Shown here piece by piece: positions 15,803 to 25,198 of a DNA stretch of 64,000 nucleotides (positions are counted from its first letter, which is position 1; each line of letters starts with the position of its first letter). The stretch lies in the NCBI RefSeq assembly GCF_001642805.2, contig NZ_CP016948.1, positions 1,798,001 through 1,862,000 on the forward strand, given 5' to 3'. The notes under the pieces are model-generated. The model saw only the letters and a list, made by a program, of their open reading frames with translations, searched no databases and was not told where the DNA came from. The position numbers and the translations under genes are program-made. The stretch comes from Serratia surfactantfaciens (GTDB lineage Bacteria; Pseudomonadota; Gammaproteobacteria; Enterobacterales; Enterobacteriaceae).

Positions 15803-17092
15803 ATGCACATCCGTACTTACCATCATCAGCTCTCCTTTTCGGGGGCGCCCGCAGCGAATGATTTCGCTATCCTGCATCAACAAGGCTATCGGTTTATCGT
15901 CAACAATCGACCAGATGAAGAGCCGGGAGAGTACCTTAACCATCAACAAGAGAAAGCGTTGGCTGAGCAATGGGGAATGGGCTACGTCTATCTGCCTTAC
16001 ACGTTCGACACGCTGACCTGGGAGACCGTTTATACCTTCCATTACCTGTTGCGGCGGGGTGAGAAGACCTTGGCGCATTGCAGGAGCGGAGCGCGTTCTG
16101 CCTGCCTTTCCCTGCTGTATGCGCTGCGCGAAGGCCAGATAGACGAAGCGCAATTTCGCAGCCAGTGCGCAGAGTATGGCGCCGATGCCGATAAGGCGCT
16201 GGGCTGGTATGGTCGGCATCAGGCCGTTCAGCCTCACGCGGAAGTGCACGCGTTTTATGAGCCGGAAAGCGGCAGCCTGCAGTATGTCGTCGCCGATCCC
16301 GCAGCGCGCCGCTGTGCGATCATCGATCCGGTGCTGGATTTTGACCGCCGCTCGGGAACGGTATCGCACCAGCAGGCCCGCAAGATCCTGGATTTTATTC
16401 AGCAACGGGGGTGGGGCGTCGCCTGGGTATTGGATACCCATCCGCATGCCGACCACTTCTCCGCCGTCACCTGGCTGGCGCAGAAAACCGGCGCCTTCAC
16501 CGGCATCGGCGAAAAAATTGCCGCCGTTCAGGGGCTGTGGGAAGAGATCTACAATTTAAAAGACCTGCCTGCGGCCAATACCGTCTGGGATGCGCTGTTC
16601 GCGGATGGAGACGTCTTTTTTATCGGCAACCTGCGCGCTGAAGTCTTGCTGTCTCCCGGGCACACTCTGGCGTCGATCACTTATTACATTGCGGATGCGG
16701 CCTTTATCCACGATACGTTCTTCATGCCGGACAGCGGCACCGCAAGGGCCGATTTCCCCGGCGGCAATGCGGAAGTCTTATGGGATTCATTGCAGCGGAT
16801 TCTGAGCCTGCCTGCGGATACCCGGCTGTTTACCGGCCATGATTACCGCCCGGCGGGGCGTGAGGTCCGCTGGGAAAGCACGGTGAGAGAGCAGCGCGAG
16901 AACAATCCCTGGGTGGTCAATATGGATAAGTCCCGATTTATTGCGCAAAGAAAGCAGCGGGACGCCACGCTGCCGCATCCGGAACTCATGCTGATGGCGC
17001 TGCAGGTCAACATCCGCGGCGGCGTGCTGCCCGACTGCGAAGACGATGGACAGCACTACCTCAAAATCCCGGTGAATCGATTTAAGGGCTGA
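15803..17092 (+). CDS. blh: Blh: fused sulfurtransferase/phosphatase-like domain and persulfide dioxygenase
   Basis: 429-residue fusion. Residues 1-110 are a DUF442-type domain with the loop AHCRSGARS (H-C-x-x-G-x-R-S), acting as a rhodanese-like sulfurtransferase. Residues 145-370 are an ETHE1-like metallo-beta-lactamase domain with DTHPHADHFS (H-x-H-x-D-H), the later SPGHTLASI histidine and FTGHDYRP. Such dioxygenases convert glutathione persulfide to sulfite. The same fusion is known as Blh in bigR operons of plant-associated bacteria. With SQR and the TauE exporter it forms a sulfide-to-sulfite pathway. ATG 15803 follows AAGGA. No ArsR/BigR regulator is nearby. Confidence 0.9.
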   Translation: MHIRTYHHQLSFSGAPAANDFAILHQQGYRFIVNNRPDEEPGEYLNHQQEKALAEQWGMGYVYLPYTFDTLTWETVYTFHYLLRRGEKTLAHCRSGARSACLSLLYALREGQIDEAQFRSQCAEYGADADKALGWYGRHQAVQPHAEVHAFYEPESGSLQYVVADPAARRCAIIDPVLDFDRRSGTVSHQQARKILDFIQQRGWGVAWVLDTHPHADHFSAVTWLAQKTGAFTGIGEKIAAVQGLWEEIYNLKDLPAANTVWDALFADGDVFFIGNLRAEVLLSPGHTLASITYYIADAAFIHDTFFMPDSGTARADFPGGNAEVLWDSLQRILSLPADTRLFTGHDYRPAGREVRWESTVREQRENNPWVVNMDKSRFIAQRKQRDATLPHPELMLMALQVNIRGGVLPDCEDDGQHYLKIPVNRFKG

Positions 17093-17102
17093 ATCAGGCC
17101 AT

Positions 17103-17164
17103 GACGGCGCCGCCGAACAGGCAGAACATCTGCCTGGGATCGCGCCGTCTGTTAATTGTTTTTT
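17103..17164 (+). terminator. Rho-independent terminator after blh
   Basis: GACGGCGC (17103-17110) pairs with GCGCCGTC (17142-17149), enclosing an inner CAGGCA/TGCCTG hairpin. A T-rich tail with six consecutive T at 17159-17164 follows. It ends the TauE-blh unit. Confidence 0.65.
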
Positions 17165-17288
17165 ATGAAATAATCATCCTGATTCATATTTAATTATTTG
17201 TTTTTACACAAAACACGCGGTGCTTGCCCTCACCGAATACAGTCACTACATTAACAACTGTACTTCCCACTCTGCTAAGGAAAACACC

Positions 17289-18305
17289 ATGAAAGCTGCC
17301 GTAGTGACGAAAAACCATACCGTAGATATTCAGGATAAAGTGCTGCGCCCGCTCAAGCACGGCGAAGCGGCGTTGAAAATGGAGTGTTGCGGGGTGTGCC
17401 ACACCGATTTGCACGTGAAAAACGGCGATTTCGGCGAGGTGCCGGGCATTACGTTGGGGCATGAAGGCATCGGCGTGGTCTCCGCCGTCGGTGAGGGCGT
17501 CACCTCGTTAAAAGTGGGTGACCGCGCCAGCGTCGCCTGGTTTTACCAGGGTTGCGGCCATTGCGAGTATTGCGTCAGCGGCAACGAGACCCTGTGCCGC
17601 TCGGTGAAAAACGCCGGCTACAGCGTTGACGGCGGCATGGCGGAAGAGTGCATCGTGGTGGCGGACTACGCGGTGAAAGTGCCGGACGGACTCGATTCTT
17701 TCGCCGCCAGCAGCATCACCTGCGCCGGCGTCACCACCTACAAAGCGGTGAAAATTTCCGATATCAAACCGGGGCAGTGGATCGCCATTTATGGCCTGGG
17801 CGGGCTGGGCAACCTGGCGCTGCAGTACGCCAAGAACGTGTTTAACGCCAAAGTGATCGCCATCGACGTCAACGACGGCCAGCTGGAGTTCGCCAAACAG
17901 ATCGGCGCCGATCTGACCATCAACTCCAAAACGCAAAATGCGGAAGAGATCATTCAGCAGCAAACCGGCGGCGCTCATGCGGCGGTAGTGACGGCGGTGG
18001 CGAAAGCCGCCTTCAACTCGGCGGTCAATGCGGTGCGCGCCGGCGGTAAAGTGGTGGCGGTGGGGCTGCCGCCGGAGAGCATGGATCTGAGCATTCCGCG
18101 CCTGGTGCTGGACGGCATTCAGGTGGTCGGCTCGCTGGTGGGCACGCGCGAAGACCTGAAAGAGGCGTTCCAGTTCGCTGCCGAAGGCAAGGTGACGCCG
18201 AAAGTGACCAAGCGGCCGCTGGGCGATATCAACGCCATCTTCGACGAGATGAAAGCCGGCACCATTCGCGGGCGCATGGTGATCGATCTCGGCATGGCGA
18301 AATAA
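17289..18305 (+). CDS. adhP: AdhP, propanol-preferring zinc alcohol dehydrogenase
   Basis: 338-residue medium-chain zinc dehydrogenase closely matching E. coli AdhP (336 residues). Visible features: catalytic-zinc Cys and His in CGVCHTDLH and GHEG, the structural-zinc cysteines in [15 protein letters not shown], and the Rossmann motif [13 protein letters not shown]. It oxidises ethanol and other short primary alcohols with NAD. ATG 17289 follows AAGGA; the open frame upstream is not coding. It converges on aldB, whose product removes the aldehyde formed here. Confidence 0.95.
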   Translation: MKAAVVTKNHTVDIQDKVLRPLKHGEAALKMECCGVCHTDLHVKNGDFGEVPGITLGHEGIGVVSAVGEGVTSLKVGDRASVAWFYQGCGHCEYCVSGNETLCRSVKNAGYSVDGGMAEECIVVADYAVKVPDGLDSFAASSITCAGVTTYKAVKISDIKPGQWIAIYGLGGLGNLALQYAKNVFNAKVIAIDVNDGQLEFAKQIGADLTINSKTQNAEEIIQQQTGGAHAAVVTAVAKAAFNSAVNAVRAGGKVVAVGLPPESMDLSIPRLVLDGIQVVGSLVGTREDLKEAFQFAAEGKVTPKVTKRPLGDINAIFDEMKAGTIRGRMVIDLGMAK

Positions 18306-18323
18306 CCCGCGTCATCCACTGCG

Positions 18324-18358
18324 TGAAAAAAAGGCCACCTGCGGGTGGCCTTGTTGTT
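18324..18358. terminator. Bidirectional terminator between adhP and aldB
   Basis: AAGGCCACC (18331-18339) and GGTGGCCTT (18344-18352) make a 9-bp stem with a 4-base loop. An A-run (18326-18332) precedes it, giving a strong T-tail on the minus strand for aldB. A TTGTTGTTGT tail follows on the plus strand for adhP. Confidence 0.85.
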
Positions 18359-18369
18359 GTTACCGCGAG

Positions 18370-19890
18370 TCAGAACAAACCCAGCGGTTTGGCGTCGTAG
18401 CTGACCAGCAGGTTTTTCACCTGTTGATAGTGCGACAGCGCTGCCTTGTGGGTTTCGCGTCCGATGCCGGAGTTCTTGTAGCCGCCGAAAGCGGCGTGCG
18501 CTGGATACAGGTGGTAGCAGTTGGTCCATACGCGGCCGGCCTTGATCGCGCGTCCCATGCGGTAGGCGCGGTTGATGTCGCGGGTCCACAACCCGGCGCC
18601 CAGTCCAAACTCGGTATCGTTGGCCAGCGCCAGGGCTTCGGCCTCATCCTTGAAGGTGGTGACGCCAATCACCGGCCCGAAGATTTCCTCGCGGAAGAAA
18701 CGCATGCTGTTGTTGCCGGTAATCAGCGTTGGCTGCAGATAGAAACCGTTTTGCACTTCGTCGCCACGCTGGGCGGGTTCGCCGCCCACCACGATTTTGC
18801 CTCCCTCGTTTTTAGCGATGTCGATATAGGACAGGATCTTGTCGTACTGCTGCTTGGACGCCTGGGCGCCGATCATGGTCTCGGTGTCGAAGGGATCGCC
18901 CTGGCGGATGGCGGCGATGCGCGCCAGCACTTTCTCCATAAACTGCGGGTAGATGGATTCCTGAATCAACGCCCGTGAAGGGCAGGTGCAAACCTCACCC
19001 TGGTTGAAGAAGCCCAGCACCAGCCCCTCAACCGCCTTGTCGATAAACTCCGGTTCCGCCTGCATGATGTCTTCAAAATAGATATTCGGCGATTTGCCGC
19101 CCAGCTCGACGGTACTGGGGATAATGTTCTCCGCCGCACAGGCGAGGATGTGACGGCCGACCGGCGTGGAACCGGTGAAGGCGATTTTTTCGATGCGTTT
19201 GCTGCGCGCCAGCGCTTCGCCGGCCTCGGCGCCGAAGCCTTGCACCACGTTGAGTACGCCCGGCGGCAGCAGATCGCCGATCTCTTCCATCAACACGCTG
19301 ATGCCGAGCGGCGTCTGTTCCGCCGGTTTCAGCACCACACAGTTACCTCCAGCCAGCGCCGGCGCCAGTTTCCAGGCAGCCATCAACAGCGGGAAGTTCC
19401 ACGGAATAATCTGGCCGACCACGCCCAGCGGTTCATAGATATGGTAGGCCACGGTGTTTTGGTCGATTTCCGCTGCGGTGCCCTCCTGCGCGCGCAGGCA
19501 GCCGGCGAAGTAGCGGAAATGATCGACCGCCAGCGGCAGATCGGCGTTCAGGGTTTCGCGGATCGGTTTGCCGTTGTCCCAGGTTTCGGTCAGCGCCAGC
19601 ATCTCCAACCGCGACTCGATGCGATCGGCGATCGCCAGCAGCACGTTGGAACGTTCCTGCACGCTGGTTTTGCCCCAGGCGTCCGCCGCCGCATGCGCCG
19701 CGTCGAGCGCCAGCTCAATGTCTTTGGCGTCGGAACGCGGGAATTCGGCGATCGGCTGGCCGGTCACCGGCGAGGTGTTGGTGAAGTAGTTGCCGGATAC
19801 CGGTTCGACAAATTTGCCGCCAATGTAGTTGCCATAGCGTTTGCGGAACGAAACCAGCGAGCCAGGCAAACCGGGGTGGACATATTTCAT
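18370..19890 (-). CDS. aldB: NAD-dependent acetaldehyde dehydrogenase (AldB/ExaC type)
   Basis: 506-residue aldehyde dehydrogenase, close to E. coli AldB. It has the catalytic Glu in [10 protein letters not shown], the catalytic Cys in [15 protein letters not shown], the cofactor loop [11 protein letters not shown] and the conserved end [20 protein letters not shown]. It oxidises acetaldehyde to acetate. ATG 19890 follows GAGG; the frame runs further upstream through the promoter. A sigma-54 promoter and a divergent enhancer-binding activator indicate control like that of acetoin or ethanol catabolic genes. The 3' end faces adhP across a shared terminator. Confidence 0.93.
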   Translation of the reverse strand: MKYVHPGLPGSLVSFRKRYGNYIGGKFVEPVSGNYFTNTSPVTGQPIAEFPRSDAKDIELALDAAHAAADAWGKTSVQERSNVLLAIADRIESRLEMLALTETWDNGKPIRETLNADLPLAVDHFRYFAGCLRAQEGTAAEIDQNTVAYHIYEPLGVVGQIIPWNFPLLMAAWKLAPALAGGNCVVLKPAEQTPLGISVLMEEIGDLLPPGVLNVVQGFGAEAGEALARSKRIEKIAFTGSTPVGRHILACAAENIIPSTVELGGKSPNIYFEDIMQAEPEFIDKAVEGLVLGFFNQGEVCTCPSRALIQESIYPQFMEKVLARIAAIRQGDPFDTETMIGAQASKQQYDKILSYIDIAKNEGGKIVVGGEPAQRGDEVQNGFYLQPTLITGNNSMRFFREEIFGPVIGVTTFKDEAEALALANDTEFGLGAGLWTRDINRAYRMGRAIKAGRVWTNCYHLYPAHAAFGGYKNSGIGRETHKAALSHYQQVKNLLVSYDAKPLGLF

Positions 19891-19969
19891 GTGAAGCACC
19901 TCTCTGCAGATGATAACCGGCGCTATTGCGCTGCGCCTGTGAGTGCGGCATGTCGCCGCCGCACAGAGA

Positions 19970-19985
19970 AGCACGCCCCGTGCCA
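19970..19985 (-). promoter_or_regulatory. Sigma-54 promoter of aldB
   Basis: On the minus strand, TGGCACGGGGCGTGCT matches the -24/-12 consensus TGGCACG-N4-TTGCW with one mismatch. The invariant GG and GC are exactly 10 bases apart. Transcription would start about 70 bases before the aldB ATG. Confidence 0.75.
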
Positions 19986-20112
19986 GATTGATGAAGGGCA
20001 AGGGTGCTTATTAAAAGTGATTGTTTATTATGGAATTAGAAATTCATGCCGCTTGGCGAATCGCGCGGCGTCGCCGTCGCCGATGATTTTTTGTGTCCCG
20101 TGTCGCAACGCC

Positions 20113-20132
20113 TGATACACATTTATGATACA
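20113..20132. promoter_or_regulatory. Direct repeats in the aldB/activator intergenic region
   Basis: TGATACA occurs twice (20113-20119 and 20126-20132), about 130-150 bases upstream of the sigma-54 promoter of aldB. This is a normal distance for activator enhancer sites. Binding by the adjacent activator is inference only. Confidence 0.3.
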
Positions 20133-20165
20133 AGTTTGCAACACTCGCGAACGGGGGAGAAACGC

Positions 20166-21950
20166 ATGTTGCCTGACGACCGCTTGCCCGCAGAGGGCGC
20201 CAGCTTGCTGACCCAGCCGTTGGCGGAATCCTGGCAACGCAGCCAGGGTTATGGCTTGACGCGCACCGATCAACATATCCCGTTTATCAAAGCCGGATTG
20301 CTTGAAGAGCTGCGCAGCCGCAACGATTGGGTACCGCAGCGGGTGCAGCCGCTGATCGAGCAGCTGGGTGCGAAAATTACGCGCCAACCCGCCATCGTAG
20401 TGATCGCCGACGCCGACGGGCTGGTGCTGGAAACCTGCGGTAATACCGACTTTCTACACAAAGCGTCGCGCTTTGCGCTGGCGCCGGGCAACCAGTGGGG
20501 AGAAGCGGAGCGGGGCACCAACGCCATCGGTACCGCGCTGGCGCTGGGCGCTTTCTGCGAAGTGCGCGGCGACCAGCATTTTCTCAACCAAAATGCCGGG
20601 TTGAACTGCACCGCCGCGCCGATCTATCGGCCGGATGGCCGCATTGCCGGCATACTGGATCTCTCCGCGCCCGCCCAGCGTCCGTATCCTGACGCGCAGC
20701 GCCTGATCATGCAGGCGGTGCGGCATATCGAACACCGTTGGGTCAGAAGCGCGATCGCCGATCGCCACTGGACGCTGCGCCTGCACGCCGATGCCGGTCG
20801 CCTGGGCAGCGCGCAGGAGCTGTTGCTGGTATTCCACGACGAAGTGCTGGTCGCCGCCAATCGGTTGGCGATGATGGAGTTTCAACTCTCGCCGGCGGCC
20901 TTTGGCTCGCTTGAGTTCGCCCAGCTGTTCCCCGAGCTGTTACGGCAGCCCGCCGGCGCGCCGCGTCAGACGCTGGCCGGCAATCAACGGCATTATTATT
21001 CGCTGCTCGAGGCGCCGCAGCGCCGCGTCAGCGCCCTGCGTTCGGTGCCGCCGGAGGAAAGAGCCGACGAACAACATCAGAAGGCGTTGCGCATTCTCAA
21101 CGCCGGCCTCGCCTTGTGCGTGACCGGCGAAACCGGCTGCGGCAAAGAGCACTTCAGCCGCCGCCTGTTCCAGGAGAGCCGCTGGCGCAACGGCAACTTT
21201 GTGGCGATCAACTGCGCGGCGCTGCCTGAACCGCTGATCGAGTCCGAGCTGTTTGGCTATGCGCCGGGGGCGTTTACCGGCGCCAACCCTAAAGGTTATA
21301 TCGGCAAGATCCGCGAGGCGGACGGCGGCGTGCTGTTCCTGGATGAGATCGGCGACATGCCGGCGGGCCTGCAAACGCGCCTGCTGCGGGTACTGCAGGA
21401 AAAAACCGTCACGCCGCTAGGCAGCCGCAGCGCTTATCCGGTCGATTTCGCGCTGGTCTGCGCCACCCACCACGATCTGCACCGGCTGGTGCAGGCAGGG
21501 GCGTTTCGCGAGGATTTGCTGTATCGCATCCAGGAATACAGCCTGCGCATCCCGCCGCTCAGAGAGCGAGCGCAATTGGAGACCTTCATTCTGCAGCTGT
21601 GGCGAGAGCTGGGCGGCGAGCGGCGCGGCATTCGGCTGTTGCCGGAGGCGCTGGCGATGCTGGCGCGCTATCCGTGGCCGGGCAACGTGCGGCAATTGCT
21701 GAGTACGCTCAAAGTGCTGCTGGCGCTGGCGGACGATCACGCAGTGCTGAGCCTGGACGATCTGCCGCAGTCCATCGCGGTGTTGGCGCCACAGCGGGTG
21801 GACGCCGACGCCGGCCTTGGGGATCTGCAGGCGGCGATCGACAAGGCGAATGGCAACCTCAGCCGGGCGGCGAAAGCGCTCGGCGTTTCGCGCAGCACGT
21901 TGTATCGCAAGCTGGGGAGGCAGAAAGCGCTGGGGAATGAAACGGCATGA
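20166..21950 (+). CDS. Sigma-54-dependent activator, AcoR-like
   Basis: 594-residue enhancer-binding protein. The N-terminal GAF-type sensor spans about residues 60-190 (VVIADADGLVLETCG, then WGEAERGTNAIGTAL). The AAA+ domain (about 290-520) has Walker A GETGCGKEHF, the sigma-54 contact loop GAFTGA and Walker B GGVLFLDEIGDMP. The C-terminal Fis-type HTH has SRAAKALGVSRSTLYRKL. It resembles AcoR, the activator of acetoin and alcohol catabolism. It is divergent from aldB, which has a sigma-54 promoter, so aldB is the obvious target. ATG 20166 follows GGGGGAG. Confidence 0.9.
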   Translation: MLPDDRLPAEGASLLTQPLAESWQRSQGYGLTRTDQHIPFIKAGLLEELRSRNDWVPQRVQPLIEQLGAKITRQPAIVVIADADGLVLETCGNTDFLHKASRFALAPGNQWGEAERGTNAIGTALALGAFCEVRGDQHFLNQNAGLNCTAAPIYRPDGRIAGILDLSAPAQRPYPDAQRLIMQAVRHIEHRWVRSAIADRHWTLRLHADAGRLGSAQELLLVFHDEVLVAANRLAMMEFQLSPAAFGSLEFAQLFPELLRQPAGAPRQTLAGNQRHYYSLLEAPQRRVSALRSVPPEERADEQHQKALRILNAGLALCVTGETGCGKEHFSRRLFQESRWRNGNFVAINCAALPEPLIESELFGYAPGAFTGANPKGYIGKIREADGGVLFLDEIGDMPAGLQTRLLRVLQEKTVTPLGSRSAYPVDFALVCATHHDLHRLVQAGAFREDLLYRIQEYSLRIPPLRERAQLETFILQLWRELGGERRGIRLLPEALAMLARYPWPGNVRQLLSTLKVLLALADDHAVLSLDDLPQSIAVLAPQRVDADAGLGDLQAAIDKANGNLSRAAKALGVSRSTLYRKLGRQKALGNETA

Positions 21951-21963
21951 TTGGCCGTCGGTA

Positions 21964-21984
21964 AGGCCCCGCCGCGCGGGGCCT
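21964..21984. terminator. Shared terminator hairpin after the activator gene and the binding-protein gene
   Basis: AGGCCCCGC and GCGGGGCCT form a perfect 9-bp stem with a 3-base loop between two convergent genes. T content after it is low, so strength is uncertain. Confidence 0.6.
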
Positions 21985-21993
21985 GTGCTTATC

Positions 21994-22911
21994 TCAATCC
22001 CCCAGTCCCGGCGGGTTAATCTGCGAATGGTCGATTTTCTCGTCGCTCTCCGCCCAGCGATCCAATACCTGCAGATAGCTGCCGTTGGTGATGGCGCCGT
22101 TGAGCGAAGCCTGCACCGCGTCCACCAGGCCGTTGCCTTTTTTCAGCGTGACGGCGATGTTGGCGGTCTTCGGCCAGCCGCCGGGCACGATGCCCACCAG
22201 CCGGGTTTTGCCGGTCAGCCGCGCCTGGTAAGCGCCGGAGACGTTGGGGCCGAAAGTGGCATCGGCACGTCCGGACTGAATGGCCAGCGTGGAGGCGGCC
22301 TTATCGGTGACGTACACCGGCTGCAGCGGCGCGAGCCCCTTGGCGCGGTTCTCCTTGTCCCAGGCTAGCAGCACCGCTTCCTGATTGGTGCCTGAATCGA
22401 CGATGATCTTTTTGCCGGCGATATCCGGCGCCGTTTTTATCCGGGTGATTTTACTGTCGGATTTGACGTAGAAGCCCAGCGTATCCTGGCGATAGGTGGC
22501 GAAATCGAATTTGGTCTTGCGTTCGTTGGTTACGGTGATGTTGTAAACTGCGGCGTCATATTTGCCAGAGGCCACTCCCAGCGGCCAGTCTTCCCATGAG
22601 GTAGGCACCAGCTTGAGTTTCAACCCTAATCCGTCGGCCACCAACCGCGCGATATCCGCCTCGCTGCCGATCACCGTTTTATTGTCGCGGGCGTACAGAC
22701 CGAACGGCGGGCCGCTGCCCAGCAGGGAGATGGCCACCGTCAGCGTGCCGGGCTCCACGAACCGGAAACCGACGGGGATTTTGGCGACGGCTTCGGCGTT
22801 TTTCACCGTGTGGATCGGCGTTTCGTTGGCGACGAGATCCACGCCCGGTGCGGCGGCGGCGGAAAAGCTCAGCAGCGCCGCAATCATTATCATTTTTTTG
22901 CTATCTATCAT
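21994..22911 (-). CDS. ABC transporter periplasmic substrate-binding protein (family 3)
   Basis: About 305-residue periplasmic binding protein. A signal peptide (KKMIMIAALLSFSAAAA) is followed by the family 3 architecture: GSEADIARLVADGLGLKLKL, WEDWPLGVASGKYDAAVYNI and VDSGTNQEAVLL. This family usually carries polar amino acids or similar compounds. No permease or ATPase gene is adjacent, so it is an orphan component. ATG 22911 gives a standard signal peptide; upstream ATGs in frame are possible but would extend it. Confidence 0.85.
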   Translation of the reverse strand: MIDSKKMIMIAALLSFSAAAAPGVDLVANETPIHTVKNAEAVAKIPVGFRFVEPGTLTVAISLLGSGPPFGLYARDNKTVIGSEADIARLVADGLGLKLKLVPTSWEDWPLGVASGKYDAAVYNITVTNERKTKFDFATYRQDTLGFYVKSDSKITRIKTAPDIAGKKIIVDSGTNQEAVLLAWDKENRAKGLAPLQPVYVTDKAASTLAIQSGRADATFGPNVSGAYQARLTGKTRLVGIVPGGWPKTANIAVTLKKGNGLVDAVQASLNGAITNGSYLQVLDRWAESDEKIDHSQINPPGLGD

Positions 22912-23077
22912 TATGTTAATTACCTTCATTATTATCAGTGCCACAAGGTCGTTGCACTATCTCTGAAGGCTGCGGGTCTGTGAACGAACAAAATCAACTA
23001 ACCAATCTTGGAAAAATCATGATGCGCCGCCGCCGGCGCTGAAGACAGATCGCGCCGCATGACAAACGGCAGGGCGT

Positions 23078-25171
23078 TTAACGGCCGCCCACGGGCTGCG
23101 GCATCCCCTGCAGCAGCGCCGGTACCCGCTGGGAGTCCACCGCGCGGCTGAACAGAAAACCCTGGCCGATATGGAAACCGGCTTCGCACAGCGTCTGGCG
23201 CTGCTGTTCGGTTTCCACCCCCTCGGCGATGATATCGATCGACAGCTTTTGACCGAGGATGCCGATGCTTTCCACGATCGCCAGGATCGCCGGTTCGGTG
23301 TTCATGCGTTGAACGAAGTCGCAATCCAGCTTAATGCAGTCCAGCGGGTAGTCCATGATATGGCTGAAGGAGGAGTGGCCGGTGCCGAAGTCGTCCAACG
23401 CGATGCGGATGCCCATTTCCTTGAGCATTTGCAGCGCGCGCAGCACGTATTTCGACCCGTGTTTGTTGAACGCGTGTTCGGTCACTTCCAGTTCGATCAG
23501 GTGGTGGGGAATATGGAATTTCAGCAGGCGCTGCAGGAAGGTTTCGGCATAATTGTCGCGTAAAAATTCGATCGGCGACACGTTCAGCGAAACCGGCCGC
23601 ACCGCCACGCCGGCTGCGCGCCAACGGGCGATATCGGCGAACACCTTCAGCTGCATGGCTTCGCTGATTTTGGTCGCCAGCTCGTAGTCGTTGAATGCCT
23701 CGCTCACCGTCGCCGGCAACTGCACGCCGTTGATCGGGCAATGCCAGCGCAGCAGCGCTTCGAAGCCGACAATGCTGCCGTCGGTCAGGCAGACCTTCGG
23801 CTGATAGTTGGGGCGGATGCAGTTGTCGCGCACGATCTGACGTGCGTAGTTGAGTTGGCTGGCGCGCGCGCTGGCTTTGTCCATCATCTTGCGATCGAAC
23901 ATATAAACGCCGCCGCGGCCGCCGTCCTTCAACTCATACAGCGCGGTATCGGCGCATTTCATCAGCTCTGAAGCGTCGCGGGCGTCTTTGGGATAGATAG
24001 CGCCGCCGATGCTCATGCCGCAATGCAGCGTTTTGCCGCCGTGGGTGATCGGCGTCTCCAGCTGCAACAGAAATTTGTTGGCGATGCGAAAAATGTCCTG
24101 CTCGTTTTCGACGTCGCTTATCACCACGGCGAATTCGTCGCCGCCGAGACGCGAGACGAACGAGTGGGTATTCATGCAGGCGCTGAGCCTTTTACCCAGC
24201 ACCCGCAGCAGATGGTCACCTGCCGCGTGGCCCAGTGTGTCGTTCACCAGCTTGAAATGGTCAAGGTCCAACAGCATCAGCCCGAGCGACTTGCCGCCGT
24301 GCAGGGCGCGTTTCATCTCTTGCTTCAGTTTTTTCTTGAACAGACGCCGGTTGGGCAGGCCGGTCAATTCGTCATACTCGCTGGCGAGCAACAGACGCTG
24401 CTCCATCACGCGCTGCGAGGTTACGTCGCGCGAGACGCACAAGATCTCGGCCACCGCGCCGTGTTCGTCGCTGACCGGGGTGAGAATATTGTCCCAGTGC
24501 TGTTTTTTGCCCTGCGGCGTCACGCTCAATCCCGTGAAGCGCGCATTTTTACCCGCTCTGACGCTGCGCAGCGCCTTGCGGCCACGGCGGCGGATTTCGG
24601 GCGACAGCAACCCCAGCCAGGACATGCCGAACTCTTTTTGCGCCGGGTCAAGACCGAGCGCCAGGCTGCCGGACCGGTTCATGTGGCGCAGCGTCCCGTC
24701 GTTATTGATCACTTTGATACAGTCGAGGCTGGCGTCCAGCATGTCTTGCTGGATGGAGAGCGCCTGAACGTTTTGCTGGCGCTGCAGCATTTGCAGATGA
24801 ATATCGGTGGCGGCGAGGTACCAGCTGGGCTCTAACGCCATGCCATCCTGGCGGGCATTGAACGCCAGCATAAACCAACGGTAGATGCCGTGGCGATCGC
24901 ACAGGCGAGCTTCGCCGGCGAACGAGGAGAGGGCGACGATCGCCTGGCGCCATTGCGCGGCCATCCGATCGCGATCGTCGGGATGCAGGGCATCGAGCCA
25001 GTCGGCGGCGCCGTGCTCGCCGGCGTTTGCGCCGGTATAGTCGCGCCACTGTTTATTAAAGTAGCCGCCAAGGCGGTTGCCGAAGCAAATCAGACCGGGC
25101 AAGTCGTCTACGATTTCGCCATAGAGATCAATCGGATTTTTGTTATTGGTCTGCTTGGGCAACAGGGTCAT
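23078..25171 (-). CDS. PAS-GGDEF-EAL cyclic-di-GMP signalling protein
   Basis: 697-residue cytoplasmic protein. Residues 20-240 contain two PAS-like segments (W-R-D-Y-T-G-A-N-A-G in the first). The GGDEF domain (about 260-430) has RLGGDEFAVVI, so a catalytically intact diguanylate cyclase site. The EAL domain (about 445-690) has GFEALLRW (EAL-type EALLRW), the ELEVTEH and ALDDFGTGHSSF metal motifs and the late IAEGVET. Either or both activities may be present. ATG 25171 (after GAGGAAA) is preferred over an upstream ATG at 25198. It is next to the SSP protease but on the opposite strand. Confidence 0.92.
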   Translation of the reverse strand: MTLLPKQTNNKNPIDLYGEIVDDLPGLICFGNRLGGYFNKQWRDYTGANAGEHGAADWLDALHPDDRDRMAAQWRQAIVALSSFAGEARLCDRHGIYRWFMLAFNARQDGMALEPSWYLAATDIHLQMLQRQQNVQALSIQQDMLDASLDCIKVINNDGTLRHMNRSGSLALGLDPAQKEFGMSWLGLLSPEIRRRGRKALRSVRAGKNARFTGLSVTPQGKKQHWDNILTPVSDEHGAVAEILCVSRDVTSQRVMEQRLLLASEYDELTGLPNRRLFKKKLKQEMKRALHGGKSLGLMLLDLDHFKLVNDTLGHAAGDHLLRVLGKRLSACMNTHSFVSRLGGDEFAVVISDVENEQDIFRIANKFLLQLETPITHGGKTLHCGMSIGGAIYPKDARDASELMKCADTALYELKDGGRGGVYMFDRKMMDKASARASQLNYARQIVRDNCIRPNYQPKVCLTDGSIVGFEALLRWHCPINGVQLPATVSEAFNDYELATKISEAMQLKVFADIARWRAAGVAVRPVSLNVSPIEFLRDNYAETFLQRLLKFHIPHHLIELEVTEHAFNKHGSKYVLRALQMLKEMGIRIALDDFGTGHSSFSHIMDYPLDCIKLDCDFVQRMNTEPAILAIVESIGILGQKLSIDIIAEGVETEQQRQTLCEAGFHIGQGFLFSRAVDSQRVPALLQGMPQPVGGR

Positions 25172-25198
25172 GCGGTATTTCCTCGGAAAATTACCCAT

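Noticed and set aside
19150..20115. Plus-strand 321-codon frame opposite aldB
   Set aside because: It runs across the aldB coding region and its promoter; no domain and no ribosome binding site.
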